A stretch of 45,380 bases of DNA. Origin: Bacteroidales bacterium. GTDB taxonomy: Bacteria > Bacteroidota > Bacteroidia > Bacteroidales > UBA932. The translations under genes and the position numbers were made by a program. The DNA lies in NCBI GenBank assembly GCA_017480345.1, contig JAFVAU010000012.1, positions 1 to 45,380 on the forward strand, given 5' to 3'. Of the stretch, positions 15,674 to 24,119 are shown piece after piece (within the stretch, counting starts at the first letter, position 1; each line of letters opens with the position of its first letter). The notes under the pieces are model-generated. The model searched no databases and was not told the DNA's origin. It worked only from the letters and a program-made list of their open reading frames with translations.

Positions 15674-15747
15674 GCCCGAGGCCGTTCACCATTATGTCTG
15701 CGGCAAGGAAGGAGGACAAAAAGGTAGCGATTTTATGGAAAAATGCC

Positions 15748-15755
15748 TACTTTTG
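15748..15755 (+). promoter_or_regulatory. -7 promoter motif 4 nt before the tsaC start
   Basis: TACTTTTG, then TACT, then ATG at 15760. It rejects the longer in-frame start at 15694 and suggests a leaderless mRNA. Confidence 0.6.
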
Positions 15756-15759
15756 TACT

Positions 15760-16362
15760 ATGAAACCCGAAGAGATTCTAAATGAAGCGCTCCGCACGCT
15801 CAAAGAAGGCGGAACCATCCTCTATCCCACGGACACCGTATGGGGTCTGGGCTGCGATGCCACCAACCCCGACGCCGTGTCCCGCATCTTTGAAATCAAG
15901 CACCGGGCCGATTCCAAGTCCCTGGTGCTCCTGGCCAGTGACCTGGACATGGTAGCCAAGTATGTGCGGGAGATTCCGTCCATCGCCATCGACCTGGTGG
16001 AGGTGAACGACGCGCCCATGACCATCATCTATCCGGAGGCCCTCGCCGGCGTGGCCGGAGAGCCCGGAGACCGCTGGCACCTAGCCCACAACACCGTGGC
16101 GGAAGATGGCTCCGTGGGTATCCGCATCCCGCTCATGGACTGGTGCAAGCAGCTGGTATACAAGCTGGGACGGCCCATCGTGAGCACATCGGCCAATATC
16201 TCCGGAGAGCCCACGCCGCAGCGTTTCTCCGACATTCCGCAGGAGATCAAGGACGCCGTGGACTTTGTGGTGCCGCCGTCCGTGGACACCCAGAGCACCG
16301 GCAAGGCTTCGCAGATTCTCAAGGTGGGCCTGAAGGGAGAAATTGAAATTATCAGAAAGTAG
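15760..16362 (+). CDS. tsaC: Threonylcarbamoyl-AMP synthase (TsaC/Sua5/YrdC)
   Basis: A 200-residue single-domain enzyme that makes threonylcarbamoyl-AMP from threonine, bicarbonate and ATP for the t6A modification of tRNA. Seen motifs: TILYPTDTVWGLGCDAT near residue 20, KHRADSKSLVLL around 50 and STSANISGEPTP around 147-158, which form the substrate and nucleotide site. It is the short form without the C-terminal Sua5 domain. The start follows from the -7 box ending 4 bases upstream. It is co-transcribed with ispF, whose ATG follows one base after the stop. Confidence 0.92.
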   Translation: MKPEEILNEALRTLKEGGTILYPTDTVWGLGCDATNPDAVSRIFEIKHRADSKSLVLLASDLDMVAKYVREIPSIAIDLVEVNDAPMTIIYPEALAGVAGEPGDRWHLAHNTVAEDGSVGIRIPLMDWCKQLVYKLGRPIVSTSANISGEPTPQRFSDIPQEIKDAVDFVVPPSVDTQSTGKASQILKVGLKGEIEIIRK

Positions 16363-16363
16363 T

Positions 16364-16843
16364 ATGGATATCAGAATAGGTAACGGATACGACGTGCACG
16401 CCCTGGCCCCGGACCTTCCCATGTGGCTGGGCGGCATTCAGATACCCTCCGCCACGGGTTTCGTAGCCCATTCGGACGGAGACGTGGCCATCCATGCGCT
16501 GTGTGACGCCCTGCTGGGCTGCCTGGCGCTGGGGGATATCGGGCATCTTTTCCCGGATACGTCCGACGAGTGGAAGGGCGTGGACAGCAAGATTCTGCTG
16601 CGGAAGGTGATGACCATTATCCGGGAAAAAGGCTACAGTGTGGGGAATGTGGACATCACCATCGCCCTGCAAAAACCCAAGCTGGCACCGCACATTGCCG
16701 CCATGCGTGCCACCCTGGCCCCCCTACTGGGCGTGGCCGAAGACTGCGTCTCCATCAAAGCCACCACCACCGAGCGGCTGGGCTTCGTGGGCCGCTGCGA
16801 GGGCTGCGAGGTCTGGGCCACGGCGCTTATCCTCCGAAAATAA
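16364..16843 (+). CDS. ispF: 2-C-methyl-D-erythritol 2,4-cyclodiphosphate synthase
   Basis: A 159-residue enzyme of the non-mevalonate isoprenoid pathway that cyclises CDP-methylerythritol 2-phosphate. Metal ligands D10, H12 (GYDVHAL) and H44 (DGDVAIHALCDALLG) are present, followed by GDIGHLFPDT and the C-terminal ATTTERLGFVGRCEG block. Length is normal. Two bases remain between the tsaC stop and the ATG, and the seven-codon upstream extension of the frame overlaps tsaC and is not needed. A repeat copy (R2) follows the stop by 7 bases. Confidence 0.96.
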   Translation: MDIRIGNGYDVHALAPDLPMWLGGIQIPSATGFVAHSDGDVAIHALCDALLGCLALGDIGHLFPDTSDEWKGVDSKILLRKVMTIIREKGYSVGNVDITIALQKPKLAPHIAAMRATLAPLLGVAEDCVSIKATTTERLGFVGRCEGCEVWATALILRK

Positions 16844-16850
16844 CGGCCGG

Positions 16851-16940
16851 GTGCGTAAGGTGTCCCTGAGAATGGGACGTTACTCGCAAAAAAGGCCGAT
16901 TTTGGCAGTGACGTCCCGGTTTTTGGGACGTTACTCGCAC
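16851..16940 (-). repeat. REP-like double-hairpin element, copy R2
   Basis: Inverse orientation relative to R1. On the minus strand: GTGCGAGTAACGTCCC, loop, GGGACGTCACT, spacer with AAAATCGGCCTTTTTT, GCGAGTAACGTCCC, loop, then GGGACACCTTACGCAC. The last arm departs from the consensus GGGACGTYACT. Located between ispF and the radA promoter. Confidence 0.9.
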
Positions 16941-16967
16941 TTATTCGGTTTTTCCGCAGAAAATTCG

Positions 16968-16975
16968 TAAGTTTG
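16968..16975 (+). promoter_or_regulatory. -7 promoter motif for radA
   Basis: TAAGTTTG, 7 nt before the ATG at 16983. Confidence 0.55.
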
Positions 16976-16982
16976 CAGTACT

Positions 16983-18350
16983 ATGGCAAGTGCAAAGACA
17001 AAGACGCTGTGGTTCTGCAGCAACTGCGGCAATGAATACTCCAAATGGATGGGCCGATGCCCGGCCTGCGGGGAGTGGAACACCATGGTGGAAAGGGAAG
17101 TGGTGACGGGGAGCTCCAAGGCGGCGCCCATGACATCAGCCCCCGGGAACGCCCGGAAGCCCATGCGGCTGAAGGACGTATCCACCACCGTGGAGGACCG
17201 CGTGTCCCTGGGCAGCGCAGAGGTGGACCGGCTCCTGGGAGGCGGCATCGTGAAAGGTTCGCTGGTGCTCATGGGCGGAGAGCCTGGCATTGGCAAGAGT
17301 ACGCTTTCGTTGCAGCTGCCCCTGCATTCCCCGGCCCTCAAGACCCTCTATGTGACGGGTGAGGAAAGCGTGAAGCAGGTGAAGATGCGGGCGGACCGCC
17401 TGGGCGGGCAGGACGACAACTGCCTCATCCTGAGCGAGACGGACATGTCCACCATCCTGAAGGAGGCGGAGGAAGCCGCTCCGGACCTGATGATTGTGGA
17501 TTCCGTGCAGACGATGTACTGCCAGCACATCGATTCCACCGCCGGTTCCGTGAGCCAGATCAAGGAGGTGGCGGCCCAGTTGCTGCGCTTTGCCAAGAGC
17601 ACGGGAGTGCCGGTAATTCTGATTGGCCATATTACCAAGGAGGGCACCATTGCGGGGCCCAAGATCCTGGAGCACATTGTGGACGTGGTGTTGCAGTTTG
17701 AAGGGGAGAACCGCGGGGCGTACAGGGTTCTGAGGAGTATCAAGAACCGCTTTGGGTCCACTTCCGAGCTGGCGGTGTTCGAGATGACGGGCACCGGCCT
17801 CAGGGAGGTGGCCAACCCTTCCGAGATGCTCATCCCCATGCACGAAACGGGCCTCAGCGGAACGGCCATATCGGCCATGCTGGACGGCAACCGTCCCTTC
17901 CTCTTCGAGGTGCAGGCGCTGGTGTCAAGCGCGGTCTATGGAACAGCGCAGCGCAGCGCCACGGGTTTTGATGTGCGGCGGCTGAACATGCTGCTGGCGG
18001 TGCTGGAGCGCCGGGCGGGCTTCAAGCTTGGCCAGAAGGACGTGTTCCTGAACATGGCCGGCGGCCTGCGCATCACGGACCCCGCCTGCGACTTGGCCGT
18101 CATCTGCGCCGTGCTTTCCTCCACCTTCGACTATCCCATATCGGCCGATATCTGCTTTGCCGGCGAAGTGGGCCTCAGCGGGGAAATCCGCCCCGTGTCA
18201 CAGGCCGCCCGCCGCGCGGTGGAAGCCGCCCGCGTGGGTTTCAAACGCATTTTCGTGAGTTCCTACACCCACTTCGACCAGAAGCCGGAAGGCATAGAAG
18301 TGGTGAAAGTGGCCGATATCCCCGCCCTGGTAAGGGCTTTATTCAAATAA
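16983..18350 (+). CDS. radA: DNA repair protein RadA
   Basis: A 455-residue RecA-like ATPase and branch-migration helicase that processes recombination intermediates and, in competent species, extends D-loops. The N-terminal zinc finger has C12, C15, C26 and C29. The Walker A motif GGEPGIGKST places the lysine at 105. The RadA-specific KNRFG motif is present (SIKNRFGSTSELAVFEM), and the C-terminal Lon-like domain follows (VFLNMAGGLRITDPACDLAV onwards). Normal length. It is followed after 4 bases by the thioredoxin-like gene. Confidence 0.96.
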   Translation: MASAKTKTLWFCSNCGNEYSKWMGRCPACGEWNTMVEREVVTGSSKAAPMTSAPGNARKPMRLKDVSTTVEDRVSLGSAEVDRLLGGGIVKGSLVLMGGEPGIGKSTLSLQLPLHSPALKTLYVTGEESVKQVKMRADRLGGQDDNCLILSETDMSTILKEAEEAAPDLMIVDSVQTMYCQHIDSTAGSVSQIKEVAAQLLRFAKSTGVPVILIGHITKEGTIAGPKILEHIVDVVLQFEGENRGAYRVLRSIKNRFGSTSELAVFEMTGTGLREVANPSEMLIPMHETGLSGTAISAMLDGNRPFLFEVQALVSSAVYGTAQRSATGFDVRRLNMLLAVLERRAGFKLGQKDVFLNMAGGLRITDPACDLAVICAVLSSTFDYPISADICFAGEVGLSGEIRPVSQAARRAVEAARVGFKRIFVSSYTHFDQKPEGIEVVKVADIPALVRALFK

Positions 18351-18354
18351 GGTT

Positions 18355-18864
18355 ATGAAACGCAGACTTTTCACATTGATGGCCGCCCTGCTTGCGGGTG
18401 CCTTCACCCTCGGGGCCCAGGACCTGGACGCCCAGTATGCCGCCAACCTCATCAAGAGCGGTCCCGCCCCGGAGTTTTCCATCCAGGGCACTGACGGCAA
18501 AACCTATACGCTCAAGGATTTCAAGGGAAAGACCGTTATCCTGGACTTCTGGGCCACCTGGTGCCCGGACTGCCGGGAGGAAACCCCGCAGCTCAAGGCC
18601 CTTCAGAAGAAGCTCAAAGGCCGAAAGGACGTGGTGCTGGTGGGCGTCTCCTTTGACACGGACCCCGCCGCCCTGGCCTCCTATGTGAAGGAGCAGGGCA
18701 TCACCTGGCTCCAGCTCTCGGAGTTCAAGAAGCGCAAGGACAGCGCCATCGCCGCCGCCTATCACATCCAGTGGATCCCCACCAAATACGTGATCGGCCC
18801 GGACGGCCGAATCCTCCTGGCCACCGTGATGCAGGACAAGGTGGAAGCGCTGTTGGCCGAGTGA
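18355..18864 (+). CDS. TlpA/ResA-like secreted thioredoxin-fold protein
   Basis: A 169-residue protein with a signal peptide (MKRRLFTLMAALLAGAFTLG-AQ) and a thioredoxin-like domain of the TlpA/AhpC-TSA type. The redox motif is C70-P-D-C73 in FWATWCPDCREE, and the cis-proline is in QWIPTKYVI. It is expected to reduce or exchange disulfides in the periplasm. The gene follows radA closely and is probably co-transcribed, without an evident functional link. No terminator was recognised after it. Confidence 0.9.
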   Translation: MKRRLFTLMAALLAGAFTLGAQDLDAQYAANLIKSGPAPEFSIQGTDGKTYTLKDFKGKTVILDFWATWCPDCREETPQLKALQKKLKGRKDVVLVGVSFDTDPAALASYVKEQGITWLQLSEFKKRKDSAIAAAYHIQWIPTKYVIGPDGRILLATVMQDKVEALLAE

Positions 18865-18933
18865 AGGACCTCAAGGTCAGCCCGGTCTCCAGGCGAGTAT
18901 CGGCCCATTGCATCATTATTCAAGAAAAATCAC

Positions 18934-18941
18934 TATCTTTG
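18934..18941 (+). promoter_or_regulatory. -7 promoter motif for the 95-residue protein
   Basis: TATCTTTG, 22 nt before the ATG at 18964. Confidence 0.55.
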
Positions 18942-18963
18942 CAGCGACAAATTTGCAAAAGAT

Positions 18964-19251
18964 ATGAATCTCAGAGACATCAAGAAAGACATTCAGTATG
19001 TGATTGGCGCATTCATCGACGACTGCACCCTGTTCCTGAACATCAATCCCGGCAAGAACGCCGACGAAATAGCCGGCCTTATTGACAAGGCTGTAGATTT
19101 GTACAATGACCTCCGGGACAAGGTGGTGAAGAGCGCCGGCGCCGAGAAGCCCAAGCAGTGCTACACCAGCATCCGCAAGGAGCTCTTTGAAAAGACGGAT
19201 GCCCTGTACGACGAGCTGAGCGCCGCCGCCAAGAAGGGCCTGGGCAAGTAG
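18964..19251 (+). CDS. Small conserved cytoplasmic protein of unknown function
   Basis: A 95-residue, probably all-helical protein (MNLRDIKKDIQYVIGAFIDD at the start, then DKAVDLYNDLRDKVVKSAG and a lysine-rich C-terminus AAAKKGLGK). No signal peptide, membrane segment or catalytic motif is visible. It resembles small proteins I have seen in Bacteroidales without an assigned role. It is monocistronic with a clear promoter and a terminator at 19270-19307, and faces the Na/Pi cotransporter gene. Confidence 0.72.
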   Translation: MNLRDIKKDIQYVIGAFIDDCTLFLNINPGKNADEIAGLIDKAVDLYNDLRDKVVKSAGAEKPKQCYTSIRKELFEKTDALYDELSAAAKKGLGK

Positions 19252-19269
19252 CCTGCCGCCCCACACATA

Positions 19270-19307
19270 AAAACCGCCAGAGACTGAAACCGGTCCCTGG
19301 CGGCTTT
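19270..19307. terminator. Bidirectional rho-independent terminator
   Basis: The inverted repeat AAACCGCCAG-A-GAC and GTC-C-CTGGCGGCTTT has one mismatch and ends in a T-run on each strand (TTTTTATG on the minus strand, CTTTGTATT on the plus). It lies between two convergent genes. Confidence 0.75.
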
Positions 19308-19325
19308 GTATTGCACCCCGGACGG

Positions 19326-20993
19326 CTACAGTCCCAGCCGGGCCTCGGCCACGTTGAGGACGTAGTCTCCCACCTTTTCGTACTCGTTCACCAGGTCCAT
19401 GAAGACGGTGCCGTTGTCGTAGGTGTACACCTGGTTGTCCAGGTCTTGGATGTTCTGCTGCTTGAGGTTGCCGCGAAGCTCGTTGATGCTCTGCTCGTAG
19501 GAGGAGGACAGGCCAATGTCGAAGTCTTCCTTGCGACCGTCCAGTATCTGGTTCATGCGGGTCATGGCGGCGTCCACCAGATTGTACATCTCGATGATGC
19601 CCTTGGTCTGGGATTCGGAGAACTCAATCTTGTTGTCCTGTTTGCGCTGCAGGATGCGGCCCAGGTTGAAGCCGCTGTCTCCGATGGATTCCAGCTCCCC
19701 GATCTGGCGGAGCATGCCGCTGAGTTTGGCCTTGGAATCGTCGGAGAGGTGGGCCTGGCCCACTTCCTCCAAGTATCGGCCTATCTCATTCTCCATCTGG
19801 TCGGAGAAGTCTTCATACTTGCGGATGCGCTCGAAGAGTTTGCCGAAGGCGTCGGCCTCCGTGGTTTGGGCCAGCTCCTTCACCAGACCTATCATCTGCT
19901 GCATGTGCTGCCCGAACATGGAAATTTCTTTCTGGGCCTGCAGGAGGGAGATTTCCGGGGTCTTCATGATACCGCCACGGATATACTTGAGGCTGAAGCT
20001 GTCTTCCCGCTCTTCCTTGGAAGGCTGGATGAGGAAGCACACCAGCTTCTCAATCTGGGGAATGAACCAGATGAGCACGGCGGTGTTGATGACGTTGAAG
20101 GCCGAATGGAAGGCCGCCAGAGCGAAGGAAAGCTGCACCGGACTCTGGGTTTCGGCCGACGGGTCCAGCCCCACCAGGCTGCACACGAAGGTGACGAAGG
20201 GGAAGAAGAGGATGAGCACCCAGATGACGCCGAACACGTTGAACACCAAGTGGGCCAAAGCCGTGCGGCGGGCCTGCACATTGGCGCTGAGGGCCGCCAG
20301 GTTGGCCGTAACGGTGGTGCCTATGTTCTCACCCATCACCAGCGCGATACCCTGGTAGATGGAGATGGCACCGGTGGAACAGAGCACCATGGTGATGGCC
20401 ATGAGGGCGGCCGATGACTGCACCAGGGCGGTGAGCACGGAGCCAATCAGGAGGAACAGCAGGATGGTGCCATAGTTGGTGGAGAAGCTGGAGAAGAAGT
20501 TCATCACCGCCGGGTTGTTGGCCAGATCCATCTCCGTTCCCGTCTGCTTGAGCATGCCCAGGGCGAAGAGCAGGAAGGACAGGCCGAAGAGGAAGTCTCC
20601 CACGTAGCGGTGTTTTCCTGTCTGGATGAGGATGATGCCCACCAGGAAGACGGGCCACACCACGTCCATCACGTTGAAGGAGAAGCCGGCGCTCATGATC
20701 CAGGCGCTCATGGTGGTTCCTATGTTGGCACCCATGATGATGGAAATGGCCTGCGAGAGGGTGAGGAGGGCGGCATTCACGAAGGACACCGTCATGACGG
20801 TGGTGGCGGCCGATGACTGGACGGCGACGGTGACCAGCGCACCCGTGGCAACTCCGGTGAAACGGTTGGTGGTCATGGCTCCCAGCATGTGCCGCAGCTG
20901 CGGGCCTGCCATTTTCTGCAGGGCCTCGCTCATGACCTTCATTCCGTAAATCAGGAGGGCGATGGAGCCCAGGAGTTTCAGAATTATTAGCAT
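19326..20993 (-). CDS. Na+/phosphate cotransporter family protein with PhoU-like C-terminus
   Basis: A 555-residue inner-membrane protein. The N-terminal half has two homologous NptA/PNaS units with the signature QSSA at residues 59-62 and 192-195, each followed by small-residue-rich helices, as in type II Na/Pi cotransporters. Residues from about 330 to the end are polar and helical (MKTPEISLLQAQKEISMFGQ onwards) and resemble PhoU. It probably imports phosphate, or controls a phosphate-linked process, driven by sodium. The -7 box at 21013-21020 supports a start at 20993 rather than 21011 or 21035. It faces the VTC polyphosphate cluster divergently, a possible link through phosphate. Confidence 0.9.
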   Translation of the reverse strand: MLIILKLLGSIALLIYGMKVMSEALQKMAGPQLRHMLGAMTTNRFTGVATGALVTVAVQSSAATTVMTVSFVNAALLTLSQAISIIMGANIGTTMSAWIMSAGFSFNVMDVVWPVFLVGIILIQTGKHRYVGDFLFGLSFLLFALGMLKQTGTEMDLANNPAVMNFFSSFSTNYGTILLFLLIGSVLTALVQSSAALMAITMVLCSTGAISIYQGIALVMGENIGTTVTANLAALSANVQARRTALAHLVFNVFGVIWVLILFFPFVTFVCSLVGLDPSAETQSPVQLSFALAAFHSAFNVINTAVLIWFIPQIEKLVCFLIQPSKEEREDSFSLKYIRGGIMKTPEISLLQAQKEISMFGQHMQQMIGLVKELAQTTEADAFGKLFERIRKYEDFSDQMENEIGRYLEEVGQAHLSDDSKAKLSGMLRQIGELESIGDSGFNLGRILQRKQDNKIEFSESQTKGIIEMYNLVDAAMTRMNQILDGRKEDFDIGLSSSYEQSINELRGNLKQQNIQDLDNQVYTYDNGTVFMDLVNEYEKVGDYVLNVAEARLGL

Positions 20994-21012
20994 AGGTGTA
21001 TTTTTTCGCATA

Positions 21013-21020
21013 CAAAGATA
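21013..21020 (-). promoter_or_regulatory. -7 promoter motif for the Na/Pi cotransporter
   Basis: Minus strand TATCTTTG, 19 nt before the ATG at 20993. Confidence 0.6.
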
Positions 21021-21163
21021 ATCAGAAATGCGCAAATCTGAAAACCCTCCGTTTCCATCGGCCCCGATTCGCTGAAAAAAAGGCGGCGTTGGCTGAAAAA
21101 CGCACTTTACGGCCGGGATTTTGATATAAATGCAGCTGACGTGTATTTTAAAACCTTAACGCC

Positions 21164-22894
21164 ATGAAGACGGTTCATTATTTTTTCCTGGCCACGGCCG
21201 TGCTTGCCCTGGCAGGATGTGGGAAAGAGTCTCTCCCCTGGAGTGACAATGGTAGCAACAATAACAATGGTGAAGGCGGCAGTTCCGGTGTAACGGGCGC
21301 CACCACCATGGCCGTAACGACGGACGAGGAAGACCTCATTGCCAATACCAAATTCGCCCGTACGATATCCATTGTTTTCTCTGACAGCGGCAGCGCCACT
21401 GTTACCGGAGATGAGAACGGCATAGTGACGGTGGTGGGCAACCAGGTCACCATTGACAATACCTCCACCTCCGAAAAAGTGAAGTATGAACTTTCCGGAA
21501 CCACTTCCAACGGTTTCCTGAAGATTTATTCCAAGAACAAGCAGGCGCTGGTGCTCAATGGCGTCTCCATCACCAACCCCAACGGCGCCGCCATCAACAA
21601 CCAGGGCAAGAAGCGCTGTTTCGTGGTGGTGAGCGGCAAGAATTATCTGGCCGATGGCCCTTCCTACACCGCCACCCCTGACGATGAAGATGAGAAAGCC
21701 GCCTTCTTCTCCGAAGGCCAGCTCCTGTTCAGCGGCGACGGCACCCTGACGGTGAAAGCCAGCGGCAAGGCCGGCATCACCTCAGACGACTACATCCATT
21801 TCCTGGACGCCCCCGCGGTGGAGGTGAGCTCGTCGGCCGGACATGCCATCCGCGGCAAGGATGCCGTGATTGTGTCCGGTGGCACTGTTGACGCCCTCTC
21901 CAGCGCCGATATGAAAAAGGCCATGTGCTCGGATTCCCTGGTGCTCCTGAACGGCGGCGTCACCACCGTGAAAGTGACCGGCGGAACGGCCTACGACAGC
22001 GAAGACAAGGATTACAAGGCCGCTGCGGGCGTTAAGGCCGACCAGCTCTTTGTCATGAACAAGGGCAGCCTCACCGCCACCAGCACGGGTGCCGGCGGCA
22101 AGGGCATCAGCGGCGACGGTCCGGCCTACTTCCAGGGCGGCACGGTGAAAGTGAGCGTGACGGGCTCCAACTACGGCAGCTCTTCTTCCAAGAACTCCAC
22201 CAGCGCCAAGGGCATCAAGTTTGACGGCAATATTTATATCTCCGACGGCACCATCGAAGCCACCGCCACCAACCATGAGGCCATCGAGTCCAAGGGCAAG
22301 ATAGAGATTGCCGGCGGCACGGTGTACGCCCAGTCCCGGGACGACGCCATCAATTCGGCCGGCATGATGGCCATCATCGGCGGCCAGGTGTGCGCCTATT
22401 CCACGGGCAACGACGGCCTGGACGCCAACGGCAACATGTATATCGAAGGCGGCGTGGTGTATGCCGTGGGTTCCGGCGGGGCCGAGGTGGCCCTGGATGC
22501 CAACACCGAAGGCGGCTACAAACTCTATGTGAACGGCGGCACGCTCTTCGCCATCGGTGGGCTGGAAAACGGCGCTTCCCTGAGCCAGGCCTGCTATCAG
22601 GCATCCTCCTGGAGCAAGAACACCTGGTACGGCATGACGGTGGGAGATACCACCTACGCCTTCAAGACGCCCTCATCCGGCGGCACCGGCCTGGTGGTTT
22701 CCGGCTCTTCGCAGCCCAGCCTGCTCTCCGGCGTGAGCGTGAGCGGCGGCACCCAGGCCTTCAACGGCATGGCGGCCTTTGGCGCCAGCGTTTCCGGCGG
22801 CTCCTCCGTGAGCCTGAGCGCTTACAGCGGCGGTTCCGGCATGGGCGGCCCCGGTGGCGGTGGTTTCCCCGGCGGCGGTGGTCCCGGTCACTGA
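21164..22894 (+). CDS. Cthe_2159-type carbohydrate-binding lipoprotein
   Basis: A 576-residue exported protein with a lipoprotein signal (LALAGC, lipid-modified C19) followed by a serine/asparagine/glycine linker. The body is made of repeating glycine-rich turns (GGTV, GNMYIEGGVVYAVG, DDAINSAGMMAIIGG), consistent with the right-handed beta-helix of the Cthe_2159/DUF4353 family, which binds polysaccharides. The block GHAIRGKDAVIVSGG followed later by DDAINSAG and GNDGLDANGNM is characteristic. The C-terminus is a glycine/proline tail (GGPGGGGFPGGGGPGH). Family members often lie beside VTC and DUF4956 genes, as here. No convincing -7 box was found upstream. Confidence 0.85.
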   Translation: MKTVHYFFLATAVLALAGCGKESLPWSDNGSNNNNGEGGSSGVTGATTMAVTTDEEDLIANTKFARTISIVFSDSGSATVTGDENGIVTVVGNQVTIDNTSTSEKVKYELSGTTSNGFLKIYSKNKQALVLNGVSITNPNGAAINNQGKKRCFVVVSGKNYLADGPSYTATPDDEDEKAAFFSEGQLLFSGDGTLTVKASGKAGITSDDYIHFLDAPAVEVSSSAGHAIRGKDAVIVSGGTVDALSSADMKKAMCSDSLVLLNGGVTTVKVTGGTAYDSEDKDYKAAAGVKADQLFVMNKGSLTATSTGAGGKGISGDGPAYFQGGTVKVSVTGSNYGSSSSKNSTSAKGIKFDGNIYISDGTIEATATNHEAIESKGKIEIAGGTVYAQSRDDAINSAGMMAIIGGQVCAYSTGNDGLDANGNMYIEGGVVYAVGSGGAEVALDANTEGGYKLYVNGGTLFAIGGLENGASLSQACYQASSWSKNTWYGMTVGDTTYAFKTPSSGGTGLVVSGSSQPSLLSGVSVSGGTQAFNGMAAFGASVSGGSSVSLSAYSGGSGMGGPGGGGFPGGGGPGH

Positions 22895-22902
22895 TAATTT
22901 TG

Positions 22903-22910
22903 TATCTTTG
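22903..22910 (+). promoter_or_regulatory. -7 promoter motif for the VTC-DUF4956-DUF2490 operon
   Basis: TATCTTTG, 8 nt before the ATG at 22919 and 8 bases after the preceding stop. Confidence 0.6.
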
Positions 22911-22918
22911 CATTTATC

Positions 22919-23335
22919 ATGAAACGCATACTTATACTTATGGCCTCGGCCCTGCTGCTTCTCCCCTTGGCGGCAGGGGCCCAGGAGGCCGCCAAGATCA
23001 ACAAGAAGAACTTGGTCATCAAGGAGTGGAACACAGACCCAAAAGGCAACAACAAGGTCCTGGACCATGTAACCACCTACAATCCGGAAGGAAAAAAGAT
23101 TGAGGAGATTGAGTACAACAGTGATGGCCAGAAATGGCGCAAACGCTATGAGTACGGGGCCGACGGAAAGCTTTCCAAGGAATTGGTCTATGATGGCCGC
23201 AACCGCCTTCAGACCTACAAAAAGTTCGAATTCAACGAGTTCGGCCGGAAGAAAATCCAGTACACCTACAATGCCAAGGGAAAACTGATCAGCATAAAGC
23301 AGTACGAATATCTTGCGCAAGATGGCGGAAAGTAG
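22919..23335 (+). CDS. Small secreted protein with YD/RHS-like repeats
   Basis: A 138-residue protein with a signal peptide (MKRILILMASALLLLPLAAG-AQ). The mature part has several short repeats of the form Y-x-x-x-GK/R-x-x-x-x-x-Y/F (YNPEGKKIEEIEY, YGADGKLSKELVY, FNEFGRKKIQYTY, YNAKGKLISIKQY), like single YD repeats and able to form a small twisted beta-sheet. Binding partners are unknown. It is first in the operon; its end overlaps the VTC gene start by 14 bases, implying translational coupling with the polyphosphate polymerase gene. Confidence 0.78.
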   Translation: MKRILILMASALLLLPLAAGAQEAAKINKKNLVIKEWNTDPKGNNKVLDHVTTYNPEGKKIEEIEYNSDGQKWRKRYEYGADGKLSKELVYDGRNRLQTYKKFEFNEFGRKKIQYTYNAKGKLISIKQYEYLAQDGGK

Positions 23336-24119
23336 CCATATATCCTTTTCCCGGGAGCTGGATGCCTTTCAGCCCATCACGCTGGAGGAGATGAACTCCG
23401 TGAAGCTGATGAACCGCGTGGACGCCAAGTTCCTCACCAATGAAGCCACGCTACGCAGCGTCCTCCGGGACGCCGCTGCAGCCGGCTACCGAGTGCTGGT
23501 GACGGAAGGGGAGCGGCAGAGCCCGTACGATTCGGTGTATTTTGACACACCTCAGATGCGGATGTTCTACGACCACCACAACCGCCGCCTGGTGCGCCAG
23601 AAGGTGCGCACCCGCTGCTATGTGCATTCCCACCAGGCTTTTCTGGAAATCAAGCGCAAGAACAACCACGGGCGCACCAGCAAGAAAAGGATTGCCATTG
23701 AGCCCATTGAAACTATGGAGTTTGCCGGGAACCGGGACGCCTGCGCTTACCTGGCCAAACACTCCTGGTTCACGGTGGGGGACATTTCCCCGGTGCTGGA
23801 AACCCTTTTTACCCGCATCACCCTGGTGAATCCGGGCCTCACGGAAAGGCTCACCATAGACACCTGTCTGGCTTTCAAGAACTTCCGGACAGGGGAGTGT
23901 GCAGATTTGCAGGATGCGGTGATCATTGAACTCAAGCAGGACGGGCGCGCTCAAAGCCGGATGCGCAGCATTTTTCTGGAGCACCGTATCAAGCCCGCCC
24001 GGGTGAGCAAATACTGCATAGCCGTCACCCTCACGGATCCTCAGGCCAAGAGCGGCCGCTTCAAGGTGAAGGTGCGGACCATTGAAAAAACCATAGGAAA
24101 AAAGCTTAAGACAATATGA
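23322..24119 (+). CDS. VTC domain protein (polyphosphate-polymerase-like)
   Basis: A 265-residue protein of the VTC domain family, related to the catalytic tunnel domain of yeast Vtc4 that makes polyphosphate from ATP. Typical blocks are seen: NRVDAKFLTNEATLRSVL (about 32-49), YDSVYFDTPQMRMFYDHH (about 70-87), then RRLVRQKVRTRCYVHS with basic residues lining the tunnel, FLEIKRKN, TSKKR, and a late EIKQDG-like block IIELKQDGRAQSR. Start at ATG 23322 rather than the TTG at 23313. Bacterial VTC proteins usually lie next to DUF4956 membrane proteins, as here (4-base ATGA overlap). The product and direction of export are unproven. Confidence 0.88.
   Translation: MAESSHISFSRELDAFQPITLEEMNSVKLMNRVDAKFLTNEATLRSVLRDAAAAGYRVLVTEGERQSPYDSVYFDTPQMRMFYDHHNRRLVRQKVRTRCYVHSHQAFLEIKRKNNHGRTSKKRIAIEPIETMEFAGNRDACAYLAKHSWFTVGDISPVLETLFTRITLVNPGLTERLTIDTCLAFKNFRTGECADLQDAVIIELKQDGRAQSRMRSIFLEHRIKPARVSKYCIAVTLTDPQAKSGRFKVKVRTIEKTIGKKLKTI

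Noticed and set aside
15586-16940. CRISPR array from the repeated GACGTCCC units
   Set aside because: Only two units per locus, the spacer between units is nearly invariant, and no cas genes are near.
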